Shown here piece after piece: positions 17,225 to 25,444 of a DNA stretch of 64,000 nt; within the stretch, counting starts at the first letter, position 1; every line of letters starts with the position of its first letter. The notes below the pieces were generated by a model that worked only from the letters and a program-made list of their open reading frames with translations, searched no databases and had not been told where the DNA came from. Source of the stretch: Streptomyces sp. AC1-42W (GTDB lineage Bacteria > Actinomycetota > Actinomycetes > Streptomycetales > Streptomycetaceae); contig NZ_QKWY01000002.1 in NCBI RefSeq assembly GCF_003248355.1, positions 1,860,001 to 1,924,000 of the forward strand, given 5' to 3'. The position numbers and the translations under genes were made by a program.

Positions 17225-17364
17225 TACTCCAGCAGGATTTTGGTGTCTGACCTGGTCTTTCGCCGGGTGGCGGGAGTGTAGCGGTATGTCGGTCGTGCAG
17301 GGGCGGTCTCACGGGGACCGCCCCTCGATCGTGCGACAACGCCGCTGGTAGTGACAGCGGCGGG
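17225..17364. repeat. Left long inverted repeat of the IS701-family element
   Basis: About 140 bp beginning TACTCCAGCAGGATTTTGG, matching the reverse complement of 18668-18807 except for one base (GTGCGAC versus GTGAGAC). The transposase GTG lies inside it at 17351. Confidence 0.9.
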
Positions 17365-18601
17365 GCAGCCTCCGAGGGTGATCACCGAGCATGCTGCCGC
17401 GCAGTGGGACCTCGAACTGGACGATCTCTTTCTGACCATCGGGCACCGTTTCGGCCGGGTCGAGCTCCGCCGCCGGATGCGTGACTACGTCCGCGGGCTG
17501 CTCGCTCCGGTGGCCCGCAAGAACAGCTGGCAGCTGGCTGAACAGGCTGGCCACCGCACACCCAACGGCCTTCAGCACCTCCTCGCCGGAGCGAAGTGGC
17601 GGCCCGACGACATCCGCGACGACCTGCAGGAATACGTCGCACACCAGCTCGGCGAGGCCGACGGCGTCCTGATCGTCGACGACACCGGGTTCATCAAGAA
17701 GGGCACCACCTCAGCCGGGGTCCAGCGCCAGTACTCCGGAACCGCCGGCCGGACCGAGAACTGCCAGATCGGCGTCTTCGCCGCCTACGCCACAACCCGC
17801 AGTCGGGCCCTGGTCGACCGCGAGCTCTACCTCCCCAAGTCCTGGACCGAGGATCGTGAACGCTGCCGCACCGCGAAAGTACCTGACGAGCGGGAGTTCG
17901 CCACCAAGGGCGAACTGGCCCAGCACATGGCGCTGCGGGCCCTCACCTCGCCGCTGCCCATCGCCTGGGTTACCGCGGATTCCGCCTACGGCCAGGACAA
18001 CCGATTCCGCCGACTGCCGGAGCAGTCGGGCGTCGGCTACGTGCTCGCTGTACCCAAGTCGCAGTTCAGCGTGGGCTGTTCACGGATCGAGGGTCTGTTC
18101 GCGCAGGCCCCGGACGAAGCATGGGAGAAGCTCTCCTGCGGCGACGGAGCGAAGGGGCCCCGTGTCTACCACTGGGCAGCGGTGCGACTGCCGGCCGTCG
18201 CCGAGTTCGACTACCAGGGCGAGGTCCCCTACCGGATGCGGTGGGCACTGGCCCGCCGCAGTATCAGCAAGCCCGAGGAGATCGCCTACTTCCTCGCTTA
18301 CGCGCCCCTGCACGTCACCGTCCAGGAGCTGGTGCGGGTCGCCGGGGCACGCTGGGCGATCGAGGAGTGCTTCCAGGCCGCGAAGAACGAGTGCGGCCTG
18401 GACCAGCACGAGGTCCGCCGCTACACGGGCTGGTATCGGCACATCACTCTGGCCATGCTCGCGCACGCCTTCCTGGCCGCCACGGCACACCAGGCCGGGG
18501 AAAAGGGGGCGGAACGGGTGGGACGGCCGGGGCCGTCGGGCTCACAGTGGCGGAGGTTCGGCGACTCCTGGCAGCTTGTCTTCCCCGGCCCCCGCACCTG
18601 A
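17351..18601 (+). CDS. IS701-family transposase
   Basis: 416 residues from the GTG at 17351, inside the left repeat; an internal start downstream is possible. The family signature is clear: 'LIVDDTGFIKKGTTSAGVQRQYSGTAGRTENCQIGVF' (first catalytic Asp), 'PIAWVTADSAYGQD' (second Asp) and 'RWAIEECFQAAKNECGLDQHEVRRYTGWYRHITLAMLAHAFL' (catalytic Glu). No frame damage is seen, so the IS may still move. It runs opposite to the surrounding conjugation genes. Confidence 0.93.
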   Translation: MTAAGQPPRVITEHAAAQWDLELDDLFLTIGHRFGRVELRRRMRDYVRGLLAPVARKNSWQLAEQAGHRTPNGLQHLLAGAKWRPDDIRDDLQEYVAHQLGEADGVLIVDDTGFIKKGTTSAGVQRQYSGTAGRTENCQIGVFAAYATTRSRALVDRELYLPKSWTEDRERCRTAKVPDEREFATKGELAQHMALRALTSPLPIAWVTADSAYGQDNRFRRLPEQSGVGYVLAVPKSQFSVGCSRIEGLFAQAPDEAWEKLSCGDGAKGPRVYHWAAVRLPAVAEFDYQGEVPYRMRWALARRSISKPEEIAYFLAYAPLHVTVQELVRVAGARWAIEECFQAAKNECGLDQHEVRRYTGWYRHITLAMLAHAFLAATAHQAGEKGAERVGRPGPSGSQWRRFGDSWQLVFPGPRT

Positions 18602-18667
18602 GCGGACACCGCGGCCTGCACCACGCGCTGAACTGGTCGAACTGGCGCCGCCGACGCCAAGCAGTCG

Positions 18668-18807
18668 CCCGCCGCTGTCACTACCAGCGGCGTTGTCTCA
18701 CGATCGAGGGGCGGTCCCCGTGAGACCGCCCCTGCACGACCGACATACCGCTACACTCCCGCCACCCGGCGAAAGACCAGGTCAGACACCAAAATCCTGC
18801 TGGAGTA
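18668..18807. repeat. Right long inverted repeat of the IS701-family element
   Basis: This is the reverse-complement partner of 17225-17364. It ends in CTGGAGTA just before the CTAG duplication. Confidence 0.9.
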
Positions 18808-19224
18808 CTAGGCAGGACCTACCGAAGGTATGTAGCCAGAGGGCGTTGCCAAGGCTGACGGGGGCGCTGAGGCCGGTGCCCGCGAGGGTCTCCGAGCGTT
18901 GCGGACACGAGTCAGTAGGGGTTCTCGGTGGGCCTGGTCGATCCACCATCCTGCTCGGGTCACGGTACGCGCGGCCCCTTCGATCTTCTGCCACTGCGTC
19001 TCGGTGGTTTCGCCTTCGAGGATGTGGGCGGTGTAGGCGGCGACGAGGAGCTGATGGCGGCAGCGGACAGCCCAGGCGACAGCCCGGTCGGTGCCGTCCA
19101 GAAGCCAGCCCGCCGGTCTGCCAGCCGGACGGACAGGCCGCGTTCGTCGTGGTGTCCGCATGAGTAGGAGACCGGCCAAATGGCCTTCATTGCCACGTGA
19201 TTGTTCTTGCCTTCTGTCTTCCAT
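18808..19224 (-). CDS. Hypothetical protein ending at an IS insertion point
   Basis: 138 residues from the ATG at 19224. I do not recognise the family. A helical middle ('DRAVAWAVRCRHQLLVAAYTAHILEGETTETQWQKIEGAARTVTRAGWWIDQAHREPLLTRVR') is followed by an Ala/Pro/Ser tail. The TAG stop is part of the CTAG where the IS701-family element inserted; removing the IS leaves the same stop, so the protein is full length. The start lies seven bases below the stop of the VWA protein, so it belongs to that operon. Loss of its downstream transcript is the likely effect of the IS. Confidence 0.6.
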   Translation of the reverse strand: MEDRRQEQSRGNEGHLAGLLLMRTPRRTRPVRPAGRPAGWLLDGTDRAVAWAVRCRHQLLVAAYTAHILEGETTETQWQKIEGAARTVTRAGWWIDQAHREPLLTRVRNARRPSRAPASAPPSALATPSGYIPSVGPA

Positions 19225-19230
19225 GTCGTG

Positions 19231-20876
19231 TCAGCGTGTCCTGCGGATGGCGTCTGTGGCCGCTGCGGCGATGGCGGCGGGAGCGCTGGAGGGCTGGGGT
19301 AGGTGCAGCAAGGTGGTCCCTGGCAGGTGAAGGGACTCCGGGGTGAGGGTGAGCTGGAGTACGGCGCAGCCGGCGGTCGTGAGTTGCTTGACGCGGGTGA
19401 CGGCCTCGGCTGTTTCGTCGCTGTCGTACCAGGCGTCGGTGACGATCACGAGGAGGCGGCCGGCGCCGGGGCGGCTGAGGTCGAGGCCGTGGTCGAGTGC
19501 GTCGATGGCGGCGCCGAGGTTGTGGCTGCAGCCGCTGGCATCGAACGTCGTCACGCGTTCCGGTGCGCGGTGGGTGGGGCGGGTCAGTGCGGTCAGGTGC
19601 CTGTCGTAGGCGATGGTGGCGGTACGGGAGCCGGGGCCGGTCAGGGCTGCTGCGCGTGCCACGATCCAGGCGGCGGATGCGACGGGTGCGCAGGCGGCGC
19701 TCATGGAGCCGGAGACATCGACGGCGATCCCCACACGTAGTGGTGGGTTGGGGGAGGTGCGTCGGCGGGTGTGGGTGAACGGCTCGGCGGTGGGTAGCGA
19801 TCCGGCGGCGCGCTGGGCGTCGCGGGCGAGGGCGCGACCCATGTTGAGGCGGCCGGGCGGGGTGGGGCTGGTGGTTCGTTCCTCGACACGCTCTTGGCGG
19901 TGGCGGCTGCTTTGCGTCGCCGGCCGGCCCGCTGGGCGCGGTCCTCAGCCTGCGCCTTGGACTTCGCCTCCATGGCGCTGTCCGCCGCAGACTGTGCCGC
20001 GAGGTCGGCGGCGTCGGTGGCCGCCGTACTGTCCATGACGGCGCCCACGGCGCTGGACAGCAGATCGGTGAGGTTCGCGGGCACGGGTCGGGCGGGGGCC
20101 GCGGCGTCCAGAGCGTCGCACCACTCCTGCCCGCGCGTGAGCATGGCCGTGGCGTCGTGGTCGGCGCACCGGTGAGCCGCGGTCCAGATGCGGGTGAGGG
20201 TGGTCAGCAGATCGGCGCCCAGCACCGATTCGCACAGATCGGCGACGGCGCGGGTTTCGCCGGCGTCCAGGACGCCGACGTCACGGCGGCCGAGGATCAG
20301 GGCCGCCACGGCGGCGGCGTGCTCGACGCCCTGAAGGGTCGGGTTGGCGATGTCGGGCATCACCAGGGTCCGGGCACTGGTGCGCAAGTACCGGCGGTCC
20401 GTGGGCCGCGTGACCAGGTGGGCGCCCTCGACCCGGCTCTCCTCCAGCAGGAGCGCGGCCTCCACGACACGGGGGTCCGCTCCGGCAGGCGCCAACCAGA
20501 CGGAGTGGGCCGCGTGCGCGGCCTCGTGGACGAACACACCCCAGGCGGCGGGATACCGTTCCTCGTCGCCCACGATCCGCGGATGGATCTCGTGGGGCTT
20601 CAGCGGGGTGAACAGGCCGGCGTCGAACTCGACCTCGCCCAGAGTGGGGAAATAGGCGGCCGGTGCGCCGCTGCGCGTGCCGGGGCGGCAGGTGACGAGG
20701 AGGTCCTGGCGGCCGGAGAGGGCGACCAGCCGGTCGCCGAGTTCGGCTCCGACACGCAGCCACGCATCCGGGGAAGTGCGGGGTTGCGCGGGCGGGGCGC
20801 CGTCGTCGTCCCATCGCGCGAGGTCGGCGTCGTCGTCCGGCGTGGTGGCGGCCTGCACATGGTGGTGAGCGCTCAT
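19231..20876 (-). pseudogene. VWA/HExxH metallopeptidase-like protein, frameshifted
   Basis: The first frame (ATG at 20876) encodes a metallopeptidase-like domain with 'WGVFVHEAAHAAHSVWL' (HEAAH zinc motif) and 'ALLLEESRVEGAHLV' (third ligand). Near 19885 the sense moves to a second frame that continues 'EERTTSPTPPGRLNMGRALARDAQRAAGSLPTAEPF', then a von Willebrand A domain with a DxSxS MIDAS motif ('IAVDVSGSMSA') and 'VTDAWYDSD'. Relatives carry both domains on one polypeptide, so a one-base loss is likely. Two separate overlapping genes are the alternative. It directly follows a MoxR-type ATPase (ATGA overlap), the classic MoxR-VWA pairing used in protein remodelling. Confidence 0.75.
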
Positions 20877-22081
20877 CGCGAGCGGCCCCGGTGCGCGGAG
20901 CCGGCGCTGCCCGCAGGCTGCCGGGCGGCGGAGGCGGGGAGTTGCTTGCCGAGGGTGAGAGGAGCGATCCTCTTGACGCCGACGGTCTTGGTGACGGCGT
21001 CGGCGACGGCATCGCGATCCTCCGGAGGGGCGATGCCGACCAGGTTCGCGAGCGCGGCCTTGGTGCCGAGGACAGCCTCGGTCTTCTGGTAGCTCAGCAG
21101 CTCGCGCAGCTGGGGGGCCCAGCCCAGCTCGCCGAGTTCGACCTGGCGGGCGAGGTGCCGGGCGACCCGGACCACCCGGGCATCGATCTTCAGCGCCAGG
21201 GCGAGGTCGTAGTCCGTGCCGATCTGGATCTGCACGCTGAACCGGGACGACAGCGCCTCCGTCAGCACCGCCCCGTGGACGCCGGGATTGTGGCCCGCTA
21301 CCACGTAGAAGCCCGGCTCGGCCTTGATGGTCTCGCCCTTGTGGGCCTTGACCTGGATCTGCCTGCGCCCGTCCATCGCCGGATACAGCGCCGCCAGGAC
21401 CATCGGTGAGATCAAGGTGGCATCGTCGATCAGCAGGGCGCGGCCCTCGGCCATCGCCGTGACCAGCGGACCGTACTGGAAGACGTAGCCTCCGCTGTCG
21501 GCCTGTGTGTACTCGCCGATCAAGTCGCCGACCGTGGTGTCGCCGTCACCTGCGACGGTGAGCAGGTCCGGGAACGCCGCCTCGACCAGACTCGTCTTGC
21601 CGGTGCCCGGGGGGCCGTAGAGCAGCACCGGCACGTCAGCGTCCCGCAGACGGTGCAACGCCTCGACGTCGGGCAGATCGGCCAGCTCCCGGGGGTGGTA
21701 GAGCTGGCCCCCCGCACGACGGATCGGCCCCGTCTGCCGGGGCTTGGTGGCTGCGGGCATGGTCGTGCGGGCGGTGGCGGCCTGGGCGCGGGGAGAGTGG
21801 GTGCCCGGTGGGCTGATCACAGCGCTCTGCGCGGCTGCGGCAGTCTTCGCGTTCGCACGGAACTTCGGCTGCCCGGTGCCGGCGCCTTGGTCGGCTTCGC
21901 CGCGTGTGACCAGGGTGAGGGCGGCGTTGCGGACGGCGCCGTGGGAGTGGCCAAGCTGCCTGGCCATGTCGCCGATGGTGAGCGTGTCCGCCGGCCGGTC
22001 AGCCAGAAGCCTGGCCACCTTGGCCCGCAATTCGCCGCCCTTGGTGCGTGCCGGGCTGGTAGGCGTTCCGGGTGTGGTCAA
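20873..22081 (-). CDS. MoxR-type AAA+ ATPase
   Basis: 402 residues; the start is TTG at 22081, with no better in-frame ATG before the first domain. Residues 15-80 form a winged-helix-like domain ('GELRAKVARLLADRPADTLTIGDMARQLGHSHGAVRNAALTLV'). The AAA+ core has Walker A 'LLYGPPGTGKTSLVEAAF' (153-170), Walker B 'GRALLIDDATLI' and 'EPGFYVVAGHNPG' (sensor 1). The C-terminal lid is short. MoxR ATPases work with VWA partners, and the next gene supplies one. Within a conjugative element the pair may remodel the transfer apparatus or relaxosome (inference). Confidence 0.85.
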   Translation of the reverse strand: MTTPGTPTSPARTKGGELRAKVARLLADRPADTLTIGDMARQLGHSHGAVRNAALTLVTRGEADQGAGTGQPKFRANAKTAAAAQSAVISPPGTHSPRAQAATARTTMPAATKPRQTGPIRRAGGQLYHPRELADLPDVEALHRLRDADVPVLLYGPPGTGKTSLVEAAFPDLLTVAGDGDTTVGDLIGEYTQADSGGYVFQYGPLVTAMAEGRALLIDDATLISPMVLAALYPAMDGRRQIQVKAHKGETIKAEPGFYVVAGHNPGVHGAVLTEALSSRFSVQIQIGTDYDLALALKIDARVVRVARHLARQVELGELGWAPQLRELLSYQKTEAVLGTKAALANLVGIAPPEDRDAVADAVTKTVGVKRIAPLTLGKQLPASAARQPAGSAGSAHRGRSR

Positions 22082-22094
22082 AACGAGGCCCCTT

Positions 22095-22431
22095 CAACAG
22101 GTATGGCTTTGGAACGGAGTTGGTGATGTCCTGGAGAGGCTGGCCGCTCCGGAGCGGGTCACGGGCTGTGCCGGCATCGGAGGCCGGGCCAACCGGGGCG
22201 TACCGGCGTCGCTCACCGGTCGGCCGAGGTCGCGGTCCAGGTGCACGGGGAGGCCGGCGATGAGCAGTTCGCCGGCTGCCAGGGCGGCCCGATTGGCTCC
22301 GTACCGGGGTCCGTCGCTCGACAGACGCAGGTCGGCGCCTCTTCGAAGCCGTCCTGGAGCAGGATCTGCCGGGCGGCGTTGTTGTAGCTGGTGGTGGTGA
22401 TTTCGCCGGTGATGGCGTGCCGGATCGGCAT
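22095..22431 (-). pseudogene. Small hypothetical gene with a frameshift
   Basis: From the ATG at 22431 the frame reads 'MPIRHAITGEITTTSYNNAARQILLQDGFEEA'. Near 22340 one base appears to be missing; the protein-like sense continues in another frame as 'DLRLSSDGPRYGANRAALAAGELLIAGLPVHLDRDLG' down to a stop at 22095. As it stands the first frame gives about 72 residues ending in an unrelated tail (stop at 22213). I do not recognise the family. It lies between the MoxR ATPase and the duplicated-domain protein in the same operon. Confidence 0.5.
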
Positions 22432-22465
22432 GAACGGCTCTGCTGCTTGGGGCAAGGCGGAACTC

Positions 22466-23101
22466 CTATCGGTGGTGGCGGGAAGCGGTGGCGGACTGGC
22501 CGTGAGGCACGGTGGTGGTGCGGCTTGCGGTGGATGGCTCGTGGAGGCTGCGGTGTCGCGCTGTCACATCACGGGCGAGGCCGGGTTCGACTGCGGCTTG
22601 GAGACCGGATCGGGACACGGCCACGGTGGCGGCGGCGACCCTGGCCAGGGCCTCGCTGCGTTCTGTCGCCGCAGGCAGGGAGTACACGCCGAGCCGGGAG
22701 TCGAGGCTCCACCCGTGCTCCTCCAGGAGTCGGCGGCTTTCGCGTTCGGAGAAGGGCGGCCCGGTGGCCGCGATGATGCCGAGCCCGTCATGCTCGACGA
22801 ACGCGATGTCCGGACCGGTGTCGGCGGGGGTGGGGTCGAAGGCGGCGTCCACGTCGATGAGGTAGCCGGCGGCGCGGAGTGCCGAGATGGCGCGGAGGGT
22901 GCGGCCGTGCCCGTCACGCTGCTGGTCGGCCAGAGCGAAAAGAGTCGGCTGGCCGGGGACGTGGTGGAAGCCGTGATGCTGCAACGCCTGCTCGATGTCG
23001 GGACCTTGCGTGGGGCTCGCGGCGACGATGCCGTGGAGCGGGTGGTGGCCGACGGCGATGTCGGGGAGCGTGTCGTAGTGGGTGGGCATGGTATGGACCA
23101 T
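22466..23101 (-). CDS. Hypothetical protein with two copies of an element-specific module
   Basis: 211 residues if the ATG at 23101 is used (ATG at 23089 is equally possible). Two ~75-residue repeats are visible: 'PDIAVGHHPLHGIVAASPTQGPDIEQALQHHGFHHVPGQPTLFAL...AISALRAAGYLIDVDAAFDP' and 'PDIAFVEHDGLGIIAATGPPFSERESRRLLEEHGWSLDSRLGVYSL'. Each has a helix ending in HHGF/EHGW, a His/Pro turn, then a second helix and a 'D-V/A' strand. The same arrangement occurs once in the relaxase and once in the next gene. The C-terminus is a Ser/Thr/Arg-rich tail ending in RHHR. Function unknown; possibly a protein-docking module of the transfer machinery. Confidence 0.6.
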   Translation of the reverse strand: MVHTMPTHYDTLPDIAVGHHPLHGIVAASPTQGPDIEQALQHHGFHHVPGQPTLFALADQQRDGHGRTLRAISALRAAGYLIDVDAAFDPTPADTGPDIAFVEHDGLGIIAATGPPFSERESRRLLEEHGWSLDSRLGVYSLPAATERSEALARVAAATVAVSRSGLQAAVEPGLARDVTARHRSLHEPSTASRTTTVPHGQSATASRHHR

Positions 23102-23160
23102 CCGATCCGGGCTGAGGGACGAGGAAGGGCTGCGCGCGGTGCGGCCGAGTGTTGATGGGC

Positions 23161-24282
23161 CTATCGGCGTCGTGTGGTGCCATCCGGGGGCGCCGGGGGT
23201 GGGGTACGGCTGTTCGGGGATGCGGGCGTGACTGCTGTGGGGTGGTGCTGAGCGGTGGCTGGTGAGGATGCGCGTGCCGCCCGGGCCCGGGGCGTGGATG
23301 CGGTCCGAGCGGCTGAAGCCTGTGGTGTGCTGGGGCGTTCGGCGGCGCTGTCGGCCATGTCCGACCCGAGCCCGAGCAGCTTGATCATCTGGAGCTGGAG
23401 ATGTTCGGCGGTGTCGCGGAGACGCATGGCGTGTGCGGCGGGCCGGCCGAGGTTCTCCCAGGTGGCGGCGGTTGCGTTGAGGATCTCGACGACGTGCCGG
23501 AGCACGCCGTCGACCGGATCGGTGACCTCGCTCAGGGAGGCGAGCACCTGCCGCGTATGCGTCGCCGCCTCGACGGTCCCGGCCAGTTCACCGAGCCGGT
23601 CGCCAAGGCTGGGCTCGTCCGTCCACGCCGTCTCGGGTGACCGGAGCAGCGAGTCGTCGTACGACGTCGGGACGTCCACCTCGCCCAGTCGGTCCAGGGC
23701 CCAGGTCACCGCCCGCTGTTCCTCGGCCGGGGCGAGGGTGGAAGGCAGCCGGTAGTGCTGTTCGCCATCGTGGACTTCACCAGGGAGGAACCCTGCCTGC
23801 TGAAGAAACGTGTGGGCGGCGTGTTGCTTGGCCAGCCGCTCCTGTTCGGGGCTCGGTGGTGCTCCGGTGAGGTCCAGACGCTCGTTGATGAAGGCGAGAA
23901 GCTTGGGAATGGACGCGCCGTTTCGAGCGTGCGGGCCGTCGGGCGCGGAGTCGTAGATCACCTCCTCGCGGGAGTCCGCGTCGCGGTGCAGCACGGTCCA
24001 GCTGTCGGGTCGGCCCGGTGGGTGTTCGGTGGAGGGTTCCTGGGGCGGCGAGATGATCAGTTCGCTGCCGTCGGGGAAGCCGGCGTGGACGTAGTAGTCG
24101 CTGAGGCCGAACTCGGCGGTGCACTCGACCCAGCGCCGCCTCAAGGGCGCGGTGATCGGCGAGAGGCCGTGTTCCAGCCGCGGGTCGGGAGAGGCGACAG
24201 GCTTCGGTTCGGACCAGTTGAGGCGTGCCTTCACCCGCAAGCCTTCACGGTAGAGGGTCACCAAGGGGTTATCGATGTGCAT
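23161..24282 (-). CDS. Hypothetical conjugation-operon protein
   Basis: 373 residues. Residues 1-110 are beta-rich with 'RRRWVECTAEFGLSDYYVHAGFPDGSELIISPPQ' and 'WTVLHRDADSREEVIYDSAPDGP', which resembles small substrate-recognition domains of actinobacterial elements. Residues 150-225 contain the recurring module ('HAAHTFLQQAGFLPGEVHDGEQHYRLP', then an 'EEQRAVTWALDRLGEVDVPTSYD' helix). Residues 230-310 are a helical bundle, and the last 60 are a Thr/Pro/Ala tail ending in TTRRR. No enzyme motif is visible. It sits between a helical protein and the duplicated-module protein in one operon with VirB4. Confidence 0.6.
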   Translation of the reverse strand: MHIDNPLVTLYREGLRVKARLNWSEPKPVASPDPRLEHGLSPITAPLRRRWVECTAEFGLSDYYVHAGFPDGSELIISPPQEPSTEHPPGRPDSWTVLHRDADSREEVIYDSAPDGPHARNGASIPKLLAFINERLDLTGAPPSPEQERLAKQHAAHTFLQQAGFLPGEVHDGEQHYRLPSTLAPAEEQRAVTWALDRLGEVDVPTSYDDSLLRSPETAWTDEPSLGDRLGELAGTVEAATHTRQVLASLSEVTDPVDGVLRHVVEILNATAATWENLGRPAAHAMRLRDTAEHLQLQMIKLLGLGSDMADSAAERPSTPQASAARTASTPRARAARASSPATAQHHPTAVTPASPNSRTPPPAPPDGTTRRR

Positions 24283-24415
24283 GGACGGCTCCTGTGGGCT
24301 GGCTCAGGCACCGGGCCTGGGCGGATTGCGGGGATCGCCGGACCGTCGGCGTGCTAGGAGGATTCCGGTGTGAGGCCGGTTTGGGAGTGCCGCCGGTCAG
24401 TGATACGGGCCGGGG

Positions 24416-25441
24416 TCAGCGCGAACGGCGCGGTGCCGGAGGCAGTACCGGCGGTGCCGGCGAAGAAGGGGCCGGACCGGTGTGCGACGGGGACGCTGAT
24501 CGTGTCAGGGCGGCGTCGCGGCGCAGGTCCCCGGCCCGGCGCTCGGTGTCTGCCCGGCTGAGCAGGTGGTCGGCGGCTCGGACCAGCGCAGGACCCTGAC
24601 GGATCAGCTCGTCGGCGTAGTGCCAGCCCTCCGAATCGCGGATCTCGCGGGCCTGATCCTCGTACAGCTCGCGTGAGCCGGGCTGGGAGCCGTCCATGAG
24701 CGCCACGACCTGATCCCACTCGGTCTGGAGTGCCTGCGCCCGCTCCAGGGTGGTGTCGATTCCTCGCATCCTGCGCAGGTCTGTGCTGGCGGGGCCGTGG
24801 TCGTAGTCGCGGCTGGTGGCGGCTTCGCGGGTGTGGGCCAGGACGCGGGGGCCGTGGGCGATGAAGGTCTCGACGTGTGTCCAGGCGGAGGCGTCGCGGG
24901 CGACCTTTCCGTCGGCGTAGACCTTGTCGTCGATGGGCCAGCCCTCGGCGTCGCAGAGGGTGCCGGAGATATCGTCCCAGTCGGCCGAAGCCTGAACGAT
25001 GCCGGCCGCCGCTGCCCGCAGCGCCTGGATCTGAACGCGCAGTAGTGCCCTCCCATAGTCGGGGAGGAAGGCATCTTTCACCTCGGCCACGGCCCGCTCG
25101 GGATCGAGGTCGAGGGCCGCGAAGGCCGGTGCGGTGTGGCGGGTGAGGTCGAGGGTGCCCGTCGGGTCCGGGGGCCGAAGGGCTCCGAGGACCAAGCCGG
25201 GGTCGTCCGAGCGGTGCGTGGGAACGGCGATGAGCCGGTCGTGGTCGGGCCCGGTGAGAACGACCACCTCGGTGACGGCACCTCCCCGGAAAATGCTGTC
25301 CAGCACGAGCTGGTCCCAGAGCTGAGAGCGGAAGCCGTCCGGGTCGGGAAGCATCCGGACGTGGGCGCCCCATCCGGGCATCTGGTCGGGCACGGCCTTG
25401 GCGAACTCGGTCAGGCAGTCCGAGTGACGGTCCGGCGGCAT
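24416..25441 (-). CDS. Hypothetical conjugation-operon protein with AALxRS tail
   Basis: 341 residues from an ATG at 25441, three bases after the VirB4-like stop. Residues 20-110 look like an alpha/beta domain ('DQLVLDSIFRGGAVTEVVVLTGPDHDRLIAVPTH'). Residues 120-300 are long amphipathic helices ('YGRALLRVQIQALRAAAAGIVQASADWDDISGTL', 'RIDTTLERAQALQTEWDQVVALMDG'-like), probably coiled coil. The end starts 'LRRDAALTRSASPS' and runs into a Pro/Ser/Ala tail finishing RRSR. Its position next to VirB4 suggests a transfer-channel accessory factor; I cannot assign more. Confidence 0.65.
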   Translation of the reverse strand: MPPDRHSDCLTEFAKAVPDQMPGWGAHVRMLPDPDGFRSQLWDQLVLDSIFRGGAVTEVVVLTGPDHDRLIAVPTHRSDDPGLVLGALRPPDPTGTLDLTRHTAPAFAALDLDPERAVAEVKDAFLPDYGRALLRVQIQALRAAAAGIVQASADWDDISGTLCDAEGWPIDDKVYADGKVARDASAWTHVETFIAHGPRVLAHTREAATSRDYDHGPASTDLRRMRGIDTTLERAQALQTEWDQVVALMDGSQPGSRELYEDQAREIRDSEGWHYADELIRQGPALVRAADHLLSRADTERRAGDLRRDAALTRSASPSHTGPAPSSPAPPVLPPAPRRSR

Positions 25442-25444
25442 CGC

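Larger units (their letters stand above)
17221..18811. mobile_element. IS701-family insertion sequence with 144-bp inverted repeats
   Basis: The element is flanked by CTAG at 17221-17224 and 18808-18811, the typical target duplication of this family, and contains one intact transposase gene. Its ends are near-identical inverted repeats of about 140 bp (17225-17364 and 18668-18807, one mismatch). These long arms include a self-complementary GGGGCGGTCTCACGGGGACC-type hairpin at each end that could stop transcription entering or leaving the IS. On the minus strand the right CTAG provides the TAG stop of the neighbouring gene, so insertion did not shorten that protein. The intact gene and near-perfect ends point to a recent arrival. 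Confidence 0.92.
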
